Assembly: GCA_963771845.1 (NCBI GenBank)
Contig: CAVYVC010000005.1
Span: 158,620-222,619 of the forward strand
Direction of reading: 5' to 3'
Length of the DNA stretch: 64,000 nucleotides
Source of the DNA: VAZQ01 sp963771845
Lineage (GTDB): Bacteria; Pseudomonadota; Alphaproteobacteria; Rhizobiales; Xanthobacteraceae
The notes under the pieces were generated by a model. That model ran no database searches and had not been told where the DNA came from. It saw nothing but the letters and a program-made list of their open reading frames with translations. This document shows, in pieces, positions 23,508 to 32,018 of this stretch (positions within the stretch are counted from its first letter, which is position 1; each line of letters opens with the position of its first letter). The translations under genes and the position numbers were made by a program.

Positions 23508-25271
23508 ATGCACACCCCGCATTCGGTCGAACGACGCTGGCGCCAGCCGTTTGGTTCAGACAGTCGTGCGCCGCAGAGGGTGCTTGGGCGGTTCCGCGGG
23601 ATTATCCGCCGCGGCCTCCCGGCTGCAAGATTGGCGCTGGATGCGGAAATCCTCACGGCTGCGGCCGTGCTGGGGGCAGCTCTCGTTGTAGGGCTTGCGA
23701 CCGCTGCCGATTACGGCATCAGCATTGATGAATTCAATGCGGACGATTATGGGCCCAAGGCGCTCGCTTGGTACACGAGCGGCTTCACCGACCGCTCTCA
23801 GTTCGAGAACGTCGAATTCTCGCTGTGGTATTACGGCCCTTGGTTTCAGATCCTCACGGCCTTTGTGCAGTCGCTCAATTTTGCCGACAGCTTTGCAGTT
23901 CGCCACGCCTTGACCTTTCTGGTCGGGCTGGGAGGGGTTGCCGCTCTGTTGCCCATTGGGCGGCTTGCGGCTGGCCCATGGGCAGGCACGACGGCAATCG
24001 TGCTGTGCCTGATCACGGGGTATTTTTACGGCAACCTGTTTTTCGCGCCCATCGACGTTCCCTTCATGGCTGCCATGGCGTGGGCAATCTTGGCCATTCT
24101 CGTTATGGTCCGCGAGCCCCTTCCATCCTGGCGGGCCACAATAATAACGGGCCTTGTGGCCGGGTTGGCGCTCGGCACGCGCACGGGTGGTCTCATACTC
24201 GCAGCTTATCTGTTGCTTGGCATCATTTTATGCGCAATCGAGTTCGGCGTACGCAATGGCGGTTTGCGGTTGTCGTTTCTGCTCGCACTTGCGGCCCGCT
24301 ACGGCGCGGCGATCGCGCTTGGGTGGCTCCTGGCGATTGCGATCTGGCCCTGGCTTCAGGTCGGTAATCCCTTCGAGCAGTTTCGGATTGCGCTCGTCTA
24401 TTTTGCCACCATTCCCGTCTCATTCGATTTTCAACACTGGGGCGTGCGGATGTTAACCGACGCGCTGCCACGCTCATATATTCCGGCCCAGTTATTGGCG
24501 CGATTGCCCCTGGCATTTCTTGGCTTATTGGCCATCGCCGCCGTTGCAGCGCTGGCAGCGGCATGGCGGCTCGTTCTTCAAGGAGTGAAATGCTGGCGGG
24601 CGAACCGGAGTCTGCGATCGGTTTGGCTGCTGTTAGCTCAAAAACGAGCCATCCTCACTATTTGGGCAGCGGTAATTTGCCCGCTTGCTTTTCTCATCCT
24701 GCAACGCTCCACCCTCTACGATGGCGTTCGCCACGTTCTTTTCGTCATACCCATGCTCGCGGTTGTCGCCGGCGCCGGTGCAACGGGGTTTCTCCCGTGG
24801 TTGCGCCGCTCGCCTGTCGTCACCGCCGCCGTTATGACAGCCATAGGCGCCTACGTTGGCGGCGCCGCGCTCACGCTCGCAATTCTCCACCCCCTCGAAT
24901 ACGTCGCCATGAATGCCCTTGTGGGGGGCACTTACGGCGCTTACGGCCGCTTCGACCTGGATTACTGGTCAATAGCTGCACAACCCGCCGTGCGCCGGCT
25001 CGAAGAACGCCTGGATTATGATCGCAGCGTCGTGTGGAACGAGTCGCCCCCAAGTCTCGTCGTCTGCATACCGTGGCGCGAGTGGGGTGTCGGCCCGATG
25101 CTCCGGCGCCCATGGAAGCTCGAAACCGACCCGGACAAGGCCGATTACATCATTGTGACTGAGCGCGCGCGAGCGCACTGCGCGAGCCGGGCGAATCTCG
25201 AGTTGATCGATGAGGTCAAGCGTTTTGATCGCGCGTTCGCGTGGACCTACCGCAGACACTCCGCTCAGTGA
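23508..25271 (+). CDS. GT-C fold membrane glycosyltransferase (GT39/ArnT-like)
   Basis: The 587-residue protein has about ten membrane segments between residues 50 and 470. The first periplasmic loop holds the SIDEFNADD stretch, placed where GT-C enzymes keep catalytic Asp/Glu residues, and the C-terminal 110 residues are soluble. Such enzymes transfer sugars from polyprenyl-phosphate donors to glycans, lipid A or proteins on the periplasmic side. A GT2 of the dolichol-phosphate-mannose-synthase type converges from the other side, which would make the lipid-linked donor, and a DUF2304 gene is close. No ribosome site is strong; ATG 23508 leaves an Arg-rich N-terminus of 45 residues. Confidence 0.82.
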   Translation: MHTPHSVERRWRQPFGSDSRAPQRVLGRFRGIIRRGLPAARLALDAEILTAAAVLGAALVVGLATAADYGISIDEFNADDYGPKALAWYTSGFTDRSQFENVEFSLWYYGPWFQILTAFVQSLNFADSFAVRHALTFLVGLGGVAALLPIGRLAAGPWAGTTAIVLCLITGYFYGNLFFAPIDVPFMAAMAWAILAILVMVREPLPSWRATIITGLVAGLALGTRTGGLILAAYLLLGIILCAIEFGVRNGGLRLSFLLALAARYGAAIALGWLLAIAIWPWLQVGNPFEQFRIALVYFATIPVSFDFQHWGVRMLTDALPRSYIPAQLLARLPLAFLGLLAIAAVAALAAAWRLVLQGVKCWRANRSLRSVWLLLAQKRAILTIWAAVICPLAFLILQRSTLYDGVRHVLFVIPMLAVVAGAGATGFLPWLRRSPVVTAAVMTAIGAYVGGAALTLAILHPLEYVAMNALVGGTYGAYGRFDLDYWSIAAQPAVRRLEERLDYDRSVVWNESPPSLVVCIPWREWGVGPMLRRPWKLETDPDKADYIIVTERARAHCASRANLELIDEVKRFDRAFAWTYRRHSAQ

Positions 25272-25277
25272 TTCCGC

Positions 25278-25967
25278 TCAGTGATAAAGGCGGCTCGCGA
25301 ACAGGTCGAGCAGAACAGCGAATGCATCGCCCGTCTTCTGCCCTTTGGCAAGCGAATAGGCGCTGTAATCTATCGTCACCGGCCGCTCGACATAGCGCAG
25401 CCCGCTGGCCGCGACCTGGGCGAGAAATTCCGATGCATGCGCCATGCGGTTCTGTCGCAGCCGGATGGCCAGCGCGCCCCTGCGAGTCATTGCCCGCAGC
25501 CCGTTGTGGGTATCGGTGATCTGCATCCCGGTGGTCAGGCGCGTGAACAGCGTGGCGGCCTTGAGCAATAGCCGGCGGAGTGCCGGCAGCCGTGGCACTT
25601 GCCCTAGAAAGCGGCTGCCCAACGCGAAATCGGCCTGCTCGCGGCTCAGTCCCTCAATCAGACCAATGATCTCACCCGGGCGGTGCTGGCCGTCAGCATC
25701 GAAGGTGACGACGAACTCGGCTCCGCTGGCAAGTGCATAATCTATTGCGGTCTGCAGGGCCGCCCCCTGGCCAAGATTGACCGGGTGACGCAGCACCATC
25801 GCGCCGCTCGCCAGCGCGATATCCGCGGTGTGATCGATTGAGCCGTCATCCACAACGACAACTCGATAGCCCGAACGCATGAGGTCGAGCACAACGCCGC
25901 CGATCATTGCCGCCTCGTTGTAGGCGGCAATCACCACATGGATGCGTGCGGGAGGCGGTATTTCCAT
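25278..25967 (-). CDS. Family 2 glycosyltransferase (polyprenyl-phosphate sugar synthase type)
   Basis: The protein has about 229 residues with the GT-A start IHVVIAAYNEAAMIGGVV, VVVVDDGSIDHT and the metal-binding FDADGQH. This matches dolichol-phosphate mannose/glucose synthase-like enzymes without the C-terminal membrane helices of the longer forms. It would load a sugar onto polyprenyl phosphate for the GT-C enzyme at 23508. ATG 25967 starts right before the first beta strand; the frame runs to 26012. It follows the methyltransferase gene on the same strand after 114 bases. Confidence 0.9.
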   Translation of the reverse strand: MEIPPPARIHVVIAAYNEAAMIGGVVLDLMRSGYRVVVVDDGSIDHTADIALASGAMVLRHPVNLGQGAALQTAIDYALASGAEFVVTFDADGQHRPGEIIGLIEGLSREQADFALGSRFLGQVPRLPALRRLLLKAATLFTRLTTGMQITDTHNGLRAMTRRGALAIRLRQNRMAHASEFLAQVAASGLRYVERPVTIDYSAYSLAKGQKTGDAFAVLLDLFASRLYH

Positions 25968-26081
25968 TGCGGCTGGAATAGCGCGAACGCAAGAACAATA
26001 CCCGACCAACAAAAAGAGTTCCAGTACTCCAGGAAAGCTGCGCGTAACCTCGTGCTACTTCCGGCGAGACACGGCTGCCCC

Positions 26082-26978
26082 CTACCAGGGTTTCTGCAAG
26101 ACGACCCGCATTGCATCGAACAGGTTGATGGGAATGCCCAGCCGGCTTGTGGCTGTGAATCGGGGGACTGGAACGTGCAAGATTCGCCGCAACTGAAAAA
26201 GGGCAAGGGAAGCAGGAACAATCTTCCAGGGACGGTCAAAATGCGCCATGGAGAAGCCAGCTCCAGTGGCGAGCCGGCGCATGCCTTCTCTCGTAAAGAA
26301 CCAAAGGTGCTGCGGTGGGGTCATGAGACGCCATTTTTTTCCGGCGGATCGCGCGAGAACGGAGCCGAAATCACCCGTCGTAATAACGATGATACCCCCC
26401 GGATTGATGTAGCGGCGGCATAGTGCAAGCGTCTGTGCGGGATCCGGCAGGTGCTCTATGACATCGAGCATGACGATGACGTCAACGTTTCCGATTTCCC
26501 GCAGCCTCTTCTCATCAGGCTCTCCCTGGAGAACATGCAATCCCGCACGGCGGGCGTGATCGACCGCCTCGGTAGCCAATTCGAGGCCAATGACATCGAA
26601 ATGCCCACGCGCTTGCGTCAGGAAAAACCCGTAGGCACATCCAATTTCCAACAGCCTTCCGCCGCGCCGGTAGCGGCGAATGAAGTCGACGCTGCGCGCA
26701 AATTCCCGCCGCAGCACTTCCTCGCTGCCGATATAATCAGAATATCCGTCGGCACGGCCGCCGGAAAAATAGTCTTCGGCATAATAGAGCGCAGGATCGA
26801 AGCCCTGTGCGTCCGTGCAGCCAGTCCCGCACAAGCGGCATTGAAAGATGCTGCAGCCGTTAACATGGAAACGGAAGTCGTGCTCGGTGATAGAGCCGCA
26901 GGCGCAACATAGACGCGTGTTAGCGTTCTGGCTTGCCGCTGCCGCCGCGCTCGACGATGAATGGGTTTGCGCAAACAT
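26082..26978 (-). CDS. Zinc-ribbon class I SAM methyltransferase
   Basis: The 298-residue protein has an N-terminal metal-binding module with two Cys pairs (LCCACGS and CRLCGTGC, residues 23-53), then Methyltransf_23 with motif I LLEIGCAYGFFLTQA and VIVMLDVIEHLPDP. This two-part build is common in enzymes that methylate sugars or glycan-linked groups in surface polysaccharide loci. It precedes the GT2 gene and is divergent from the DUF2304 gene. Only one ATG is available at the N-terminus, 24 bases from the divergent gene's start, so promoters overlap. Confidence 0.88.
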   Translation of the reverse strand: MFAQTHSSSSAAAAASQNANTRLCCACGSITEHDFRFHVNGCSIFQCRLCGTGCTDAQGFDPALYYAEDYFSGGRADGYSDYIGSEEVLRREFARSVDFIRRYRRGGRLLEIGCAYGFFLTQARGHFDVIGLELATEAVDHARRAGLHVLQGEPDEKRLREIGNVDVIVMLDVIEHLPDPAQTLALCRRYINPGGIIVITTGDFGSVLARSAGKKWRLMTPPQHLWFFTREGMRRLATGAGFSMAHFDRPWKIVPASLALFQLRRILHVPVPRFTATSRLGIPINLFDAMRVVLQKPW

Positions 26979-27001
26979 TCAAATCACGCAGGAGATTTAG
27001 C

Positions 27002-27352
27002 ATGATCGCACAGATCATACTGACGGTATTGCTGGGCGGCATCCTGCTTTATGCCTGGACCGAGCATCGGCGTTCCCCCGCGATAGCGCTCACGGCCGTG
27101 GTTGTGGCATCAGGCGGACTTTATTTTGTGTGGCTTCCGGCTCATGCCACCGCCTTGGCGGAGTTAGCCGGGATAGGCCGGGGGGTCGATTTGATCATCT
27201 ATGTATGGGTGGTGATCAGCCTTTTGGTTGCGCTCAACCTTCATCTCAAGCTGCGCGCGCAGATGGAGGTCATAACGACGCTAGCGCGAGAGGTTGCGCT
27301 CCTCAATGCGTATCTCAAGCCGGCTCGATTGCCGAAAGCAGCAGATGAGTAG
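27002..27352 (+). CDS. DUF2304-type small membrane protein
   Basis: The 116-residue protein has three membrane segments (about residues 4-20, 30-50 and 62-82) and a charged C-terminal helix starting LKLRAQMEVITTLAREVALL. The pattern fits DUF2304, which is often found beside GT2 glycosyltransferases and may assist them or anchor complexes. AGGAG lies seven bases before ATG 27002, which decides against the longer frame from 26933. Function is not known. Confidence 0.75.
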   Translation: MIAQIILTVLLGGILLYAWTEHRRSPAIALTAVVVASGGLYFVWLPAHATALAELAGIGRGVDLIIYVWVVISLLVALNLHLKLRAQMEVITTLAREVALLNAYLKPARLPKAADE

Positions 27353-27570
27353 GCGCGCAGATGAGTAGGCGCCCGCATCCCCCAGATCCAGTAAAGCTTG
27401 CTGGTGGTCAAGTGCGCCGCTGCGTTCTGCGAACGGGGTGAGAAGCACGCACATGCTCTCACCAAATTCGACTCAGTCGCGTACTCATCTCACGAGGAAC
27501 TTTTCGGTTGCGCGGTTGTTGGGAGCCACATGCCCATCGAGTTCAATTTCACGCCTGAACTACGGCTTAC

Positions 27571-27945
27571 CTAGACTCCACGCAGACGCTGCGCTGGTCT
27601 TGCCAGCGGCGGCTTGCTCGATCGGCCGCCTTCAATGACGCGCAGAACAGGCCGCGACGTCGACGGGTGACCTTCCAACATGATCACCGCCCGCTCAAGC
27701 TCCTCGAGCATCGCCGCCGGGCTGATAGCGGCTCTTGCGGTGCGCAGGCATTGGATTGCAGCCGCCATCAGCGTGTCGCGCGCGGCAACATCCATGGGTG
27801 CCGTCTGTGCAAGTTCATGCTTCAACGCCTCGTAAAAGCCGGAGGCGAGGAGCTGGCATTTCACCAGCGGCGCACCCGTTGCGGCCTCCCTCGCGACTGC
27901 GGCAAGTACCTGCTGACCGCATCGAACGAGCTCTGGCGAGACCAT
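27571..27945 (-). CDS. Protein of unknown function
   Basis: The 124-residue soluble protein is mostly helical and Ala/Leu-rich (LAQTAPMDVAARDTLMAAAI and MLEELERAVIMLEG). No signal peptide, motif or domain is recognisable. CGGAG lies nine bases before the ATG. It is a single gene between the DUF2304 gene and the XRE-type regulator. Confidence 0.55.
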   Translation of the reverse strand: MVSPELVRCGQQVLAAVAREAATGAPLVKCQLLASGFYEALKHELAQTAPMDVAARDTLMAAAIQCLRTARAAISPAAMLEELERAVIMLEGHPSTSRPVLRVIEGGRSSKPPLARPAQRLRGV

Positions 27946-28042
27946 TGGATATGCTCCGGCGCGTTTGGCCAGCCCATGCTTATGTGATTCGCTTCTCTTT
28001 TGGCCATAGCGCTGAGGTCCAGCTGAGACCCGAAGCTCCCTG

Positions 28043-28366
28043 TTACATCCTTACAGCCTGCTCAGGCATTCTCTCGATCAGTTTGAGAAGCGCACGGGCG
28101 GGGCCGCGGAGAGAGCGTTTTCCCTGTTCCCAGTTGCGCACGGTCTCCACCGGCAACCCAAGACGTGCAGCAAACTGCGCCTGCGTGAGCTTGGTGCGCG
28201 CCCGAACGCGACGCGCGTAGGCCGACTCGGATACATCGCCTTGCTCAGCCGATTGTGGACGTGAAGTTGCCGGGGCAGGCTTGAGCGCATTCACGACTGC
28301 GCCTTCGCTGCCGTCCGCAAGAATTTCAACAATGCGGCCATCGGCCTTTAGTCGCAGTCGCATCAT
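28043..28366 (-). CDS. XRE-type helix-turn-helix regulator
   Basis: The 107-residue protein has a variable first half and an HTH_3/XRE domain at about residues 55-100 (TKLTQAQFAARLGLPVETVR, then NWEQGKRSLRGPAR). This is similar to the antitoxin or NadS-like regulators found in pairs with RelE/HigB-type toxins, but no toxin ORF lies next to it. AGAGGAAA lies ahead of two consecutive ATG codons at 28366. It is 27 bases downstream of the GGDEF/EAL gene stop, on the same strand, so it may be co-transcribed. Confidence 0.8.
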   Translation of the reverse strand: MMRLRLKADGRIVEILADGSEGAVVNALKPAPATSRPQSAEQGDVSESAYARRVRARTKLTQAQFAARLGLPVETVRNWEQGKRSLRGPARALLKLIERMPEQAVRM

Positions 28367-28392
28367 CGCTTGATTTCCTCTGGGACTGTAAT

Positions 28393-30282
28393 TTAGCCGC
28401 GGCTGCCCGCGCGCAGAGGCGCCGGCACGAGATGTGCGGAACTTCGCCGTGCCGCAATCAAACGATCGATGTCAGCGGCCGCGGTCGGCTTTGCGAACAG
28501 ATAGCCCTGCATCTCACTGCAACCCGCAAGACGAAGCAGCACCCGTTGCTCTTCGGTTTCCACGCCTTCGATCACGATGCCCATCCCGAGCGCCCGGCCG
28601 AGTGTCACGATGGCCTGAATAATGACCCCGCCATTAGCGGAGTCATTGAGTCCCAGAACGAAACTGCGATCGATTTTGAGCTTGTCGAATGGAAGCTTCT
28701 GGAGATATCCGAGGCTGGAATATCCAGAGCCGAAATCATCAAGCGCGAGCTGTACGCCCAGTCCGCGCAACTCCCGCAGCCTCGCGTTGATCTCATCGGG
28801 ATTTTCGATGAGCACGCCTTCGGTTATCTCCAAAACCAGACGGGAGGGCTCAAACTCCGTCTCCTTTAGAACTGTGGTGACGAGATCAACCAAGCCGCGA
28901 TTGCGTACTTGGACGGGCGAAAGATTGACGCAGACGTAGAGCCCGTTCCACCGGGCTGCGTCGGCCAGCGCGCGGCGTAGCGCAAACTCGCCGAGCCGAT
29001 CCATCAAACCGGCTTCCTCCGCCACGGGCACAAACAAGGAAGGCGGAACAAAGCCGCGGGTTGGATGATTCCACCGCAAGAGTGCTTCGACGCCGACGAT
29101 ATCGCCCGCATCGGCTTTGACGATCGGCTGGTAGTGCATGTCAAAGGCGCGTGCGGTAAGTGCACGGGCAAGCTCACGTTTGATGAATCTGCGCTCCTGA
29201 AACTCCGCTTCCATCTCGGGCGCAAAGAAGACAGCCGTGCCGCGGGCACGCCGCTTGGCGGATCGCAGCGCGAGATCGGCGCGCCGGGTCAAAGCGTCGC
29301 GGGTAGTGCCATCATATGGAGCAACCGCAACACCAATGCTGACACCAAGTTGAACAATCTGATTGATCCAGATCGGGCGAATAATCGACTGGCGCACTGT
29401 CTCCGTGACATCGCGCACAACCTGGAGCTCGCGTGCCGAGATCAACAGGGCAAATTCGTCGCTGCCCAGCCGGGCAACCAGCGTGCCAAGGGGCAGGCCC
29501 TGCCGCAAGCGCTCGCCGACCTCGACGAGCACCTCGTCGCCGCCGGCATAACCGAGCGCATCATTGACCTCATCAAAGCCGTCGAGATCGAGGACTGCGA
29601 AGCCCAGCAGGTCCTGTGGACTGCGGTTGGAGATGGCCTCATCGAACAGCTCGAAAAAGTGGTTGTGGTTGGGTAGCCCGGTGAGAAGCTCCTGGTCCTC
29701 GAGCTTGCGCGCATACTGCTCGCTGCGGGCGAGCTGGAATCCGAGTCGGCCGAGCTGCCAGATCGCGAGAGCGGCAAATCCGATCAAGCCGAGCGCGATC
29801 GCGGCTGCGACCGGCAGGAGTTTGCTCAACATGGCGGTGGCAGCCCGTTCCGGCTGCCAGCTGAACCAGCCGACGATCCGACCCTTGGAATCGAACACGG
29901 ATTGAACGTCCCGCCCTTCGCTGGCTGGCTCGGTCTCAAAGCGGAGCTCCTTGAGTCCGGAGGCGCGTTCGAGCACGCGAATGAGTTTGGGCTCGACCTT
30001 TGCAAGATCGGGGGAAAGCGCTTGCAATGCCTCCACTGCTCCCGCCAAAGCCTGCCGGTGCTGGGCTTCGAAATAGTCGTCGGCTTGCCGGGCCAGTACG
30101 TAGGCGAGGCCGGCAAAAACGGTAAGGGCCGCAATCACCACAAGTGCGAGCGGGCCGATGAGGCGCAAAACCGCGGATTGGGACCTTTTCCTGCGCGCGC
30201 GAGGCGCAAGCAGCCGCCATGCGCGCAAAGGGCCAGCCAACCATCCGTCGGGGCCGGGAGTATCCGCTTCACCAACCTTCAC
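28393..30282 (-). CDS. GGDEF/EAL cyclic-di-GMP phosphodiesterase, membrane-bound
   Basis: The 629-residue protein has a membrane helix at about 41-63, a periplasmic sensor loop, a second helix (157-180), a GGDEF domain (200-350) and an EAL domain (370-610). The diguanylate cyclase signature is RLGSDEFALL, i.e. GSDEF rather than GGDEF, so synthesis may be weak or absent. The EAL domain keeps its catalytic set: EALLRW, NLSPVQ, DDFGSGYSSL, KIDRSF and EGVET. It therefore most likely degrades c-di-GMP, with the GGDEF part possibly a GTP sensor. It may control motility or biofilm formation; no target is nearby. Confidence 0.92.
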   Translation of the reverse strand: MKVGEADTPGPDGWLAGPLRAWRLLAPRARRKRSQSAVLRLIGPLALVVIAALTVFAGLAYVLARQADDYFEAQHRQALAGAVEALQALSPDLAKVEPKLIRVLERASGLKELRFETEPASEGRDVQSVFDSKGRIVGWFSWQPERAATAMLSKLLPVAAAIALGLIGFAALAIWQLGRLGFQLARSEQYARKLEDQELLTGLPNHNHFFELFDEAISNRSPQDLLGFAVLDLDGFDEVNDALGYAGGDEVLVEVGERLRQGLPLGTLVARLGSDEFALLISARELQVVRDVTETVRQSIIRPIWINQIVQLGVSIGVAVAPYDGTTRDALTRRADLALRSAKRRARGTAVFFAPEMEAEFQERRFIKRELARALTARAFDMHYQPIVKADAGDIVGVEALLRWNHPTRGFVPPSLFVPVAEEAGLMDRLGEFALRRALADAARWNGLYVCVNLSPVQVRNRGLVDLVTTVLKETEFEPSRLVLEITEGVLIENPDEINARLRELRGLGVQLALDDFGSGYSSLGYLQKLPFDKLKIDRSFVLGLNDSANGGVIIQAIVTLGRALGMGIVIEGVETEEQRVLLRLAGCSEMQGYLFAKPTAAADIDRLIAARRSSAHLVPAPLRAGSRG

Positions 30283-30647
30283 CGGCTACTCCGGCTGCTT
30301 CACTCAACGCGAAGGGGCAGCGTAGGCCGGTAAGGTTAATGCACGGTCACGCTCGCCCGTTTCTCGAACATGTTCTTAGGATCACTTCGCAGCTTCGAGG
30401 CACTGCGGCGTTCGATGGCGACGGCATTGTGGCTCGTCGGGCTGCGGAACTGTGGCGCAAAAGAAACGATCCCAAGGCCCGATCGTGTCGCTTCTGTCAC
30501 AGCCGGAAATAATTAGCCGCCATGCACTCGATTAAGCGGTCATTAAATTGCCTCCACCTACTGTTTGGGTACAGTAAATCATTCGCCAATGGTTCCCCGG
30601 GCGTATTTCCGGGTGTTTGTCCGACAGTTGGGGTTGGATCCGGGGGG
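30283..30647. other. Intergenic region between the GGDEF/EAL and deacetylase genes
   Basis: These 365 bases lie between two divergent genes and should hold both promoters. The deacetylase frame is open back to 30522 but the signal peptide begins at 30648. No repeat or hairpin stands out. Confidence 0.35.
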
Positions 30648-31925
30648 ATGGGCAACTCAATCGCCGCATACGTCTTGCTGGCGTCCGTCATCACTGGCGC
30701 AACCGCAGCCGCCGACGAGTGCCCGCCGGGCGCTCTCGGCGTGAGCCGCACCATTGCGGTTGACGTGAGTGAGCATGCCCGCGTCGGCAGCATGCAGTAT
30801 TCAGAATCGCTGCCGCTCAATGACCATGAAGTCGTTCTGACGTTCGACGATGGGCCATTGCCGCCCTATACCACCCGCATTCTCGAGACGCTTGCGTCGG
30901 AATGCGTGAAAGCGACCTTCTTCATGGTCGGCCGCATGGTGCGCGGATATCCGTCCCTCGTCCGCCGCGTCTACAACGAGGGCCACACCGTTGCGAACCA
31001 CAGCCAAACCCACCCCTTCACGTTCAACAAGATGTCGGTAGACCAGGCCGCGCACGAAATCGAGGAAGGTAATGCGTCGCTGCGCAGCGCGCTTGGGGAC
31101 CCGAAGGCGATCTCGCCCTTCTTTCGCATTCCGGGGCTGTTGCGTCAGAACTCGGTCGAGCAATATCTCGCCGCGCACGATTACATGACCTGGAGCGTGG
31201 ATTTCCTCGCTGACGACTGGACCCACATCAACAACAAGGAAGTGGCACGCCGCGCCATCAACCGCATCGAGGCGCGCGGAAAGGGCATATTGCTCCTGCA
31301 CGACATCCAGCCGGCGACCGCCTTGGCGCTCCCTGAGATCCTGCACGAGCTCAAGGTGCGCGGGTTCAAGATTGTGCATGTGGTGCCGGCCACACCTGAC
31401 CGCCCCAAGACGGTCACCGAGCCCGAGCAATGGGTCGCGCGGCGTTCGCCGGAACAGCAGGTCTGGCCGCGTACTCTCGTCGTCGGCGCGGAGACCCCGC
31501 TGCCGGTGCTGGCGGCGCCAAGTCCGGAGAATTTCGGCATCGAGCATTTCGGCGAGCCGGTGATCAAGGTCGCCTTGGCGCAGACCTTCGAGCGGCACGC
31601 CGTGCGCGAGCGCGCGACACCGCTCCCGCCGGCGACACAGTGGCCGCGGGAGGCCTCTTTTCCGGCACCCGCCGATGCCACCGTCTTGCCGATCCCGAGC
31701 GCGCTCAACTTCAAGTATTCCCGCCCGTTCCGATTGGGCAAGCCGGAGCGGTCGAAAGTCGCCAACCACAAGGCTGGCTCGAGTCCGGCGGCAGGAACAA
31801 AAGATCCAAATGCAATTGGCAGCACCGCCTCGCCCGCGGGGAGCGGGCCTCGGCCGCCGCGCGCGGTTGGCCACCAGCTCTCCGTAATCCGGCCGCCACT
31901 CGCGCTCTGGCCTGTATGGCGCTGA
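30648..31925 (+). CDS. Secreted polysaccharide deacetylase (NodB fold)
   Basis: The protein has about 425 residues. It starts with a signal peptide (MGNSIAAYVLLASVITGATA). The NodB homology domain follows: TFDDGP (about 64-69) with the catalytic base and metal-binding Asp, the HxxxxH metal site NHSQTHPF (about 117-121), then FFRIPG and LLLHDIQ. The C-terminal 170 residues are Pro/Ala-rich with no recognised domain. It removes acetyl groups from N-acetylglucosamine polymers, perhaps peptidoglycan or an exopolysaccharide. I chose ATG 30648 because it places the signal peptide at the N-terminus. Confidence 0.9.
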   Translation: MGNSIAAYVLLASVITGATAAADECPPGALGVSRTIAVDVSEHARVGSMQYSESLPLNDHEVVLTFDDGPLPPYTTRILETLASECVKATFFMVGRMVRGYPSLVRRVYNEGHTVANHSQTHPFTFNKMSVDQAAHEIEEGNASLRSALGDPKAISPFFRIPGLLRQNSVEQYLAAHDYMTWSVDFLADDWTHINNKEVARRAINRIEARGKGILLLHDIQPATALALPEILHELKVRGFKIVHVVPATPDRPKTVTEPEQWVARRSPEQQVWPRTLVVGAETPLPVLAAPSPENFGIEHFGEPVIKVALAQTFERHAVRERATPLPPATQWPREASFPAPADATVLPIPSALNFKYSRPFRLGKPERSKVANHKAGSSPAAGTKDPNAIGSTASPAGSGPRPPRAVGHQLSVIRPPLALWPVWR

Positions 31926-32018
31926 GCCAACCTTGAAACTGGCCCTCGCGCGCTCACAGCTCAGCAAGGTCGCAAGTTTTTCGATCCTCCTGCTTAGCCT
32001 TTGACGGTCAGGCACCCG

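Noticed and set aside
30801..32015. 404-residue open frame on the minus strand
   Set aside because: It lies opposite the polysaccharide deacetylase, has no domain or ribosome site and is Arg-rich, as expected from high-GC codon bias.
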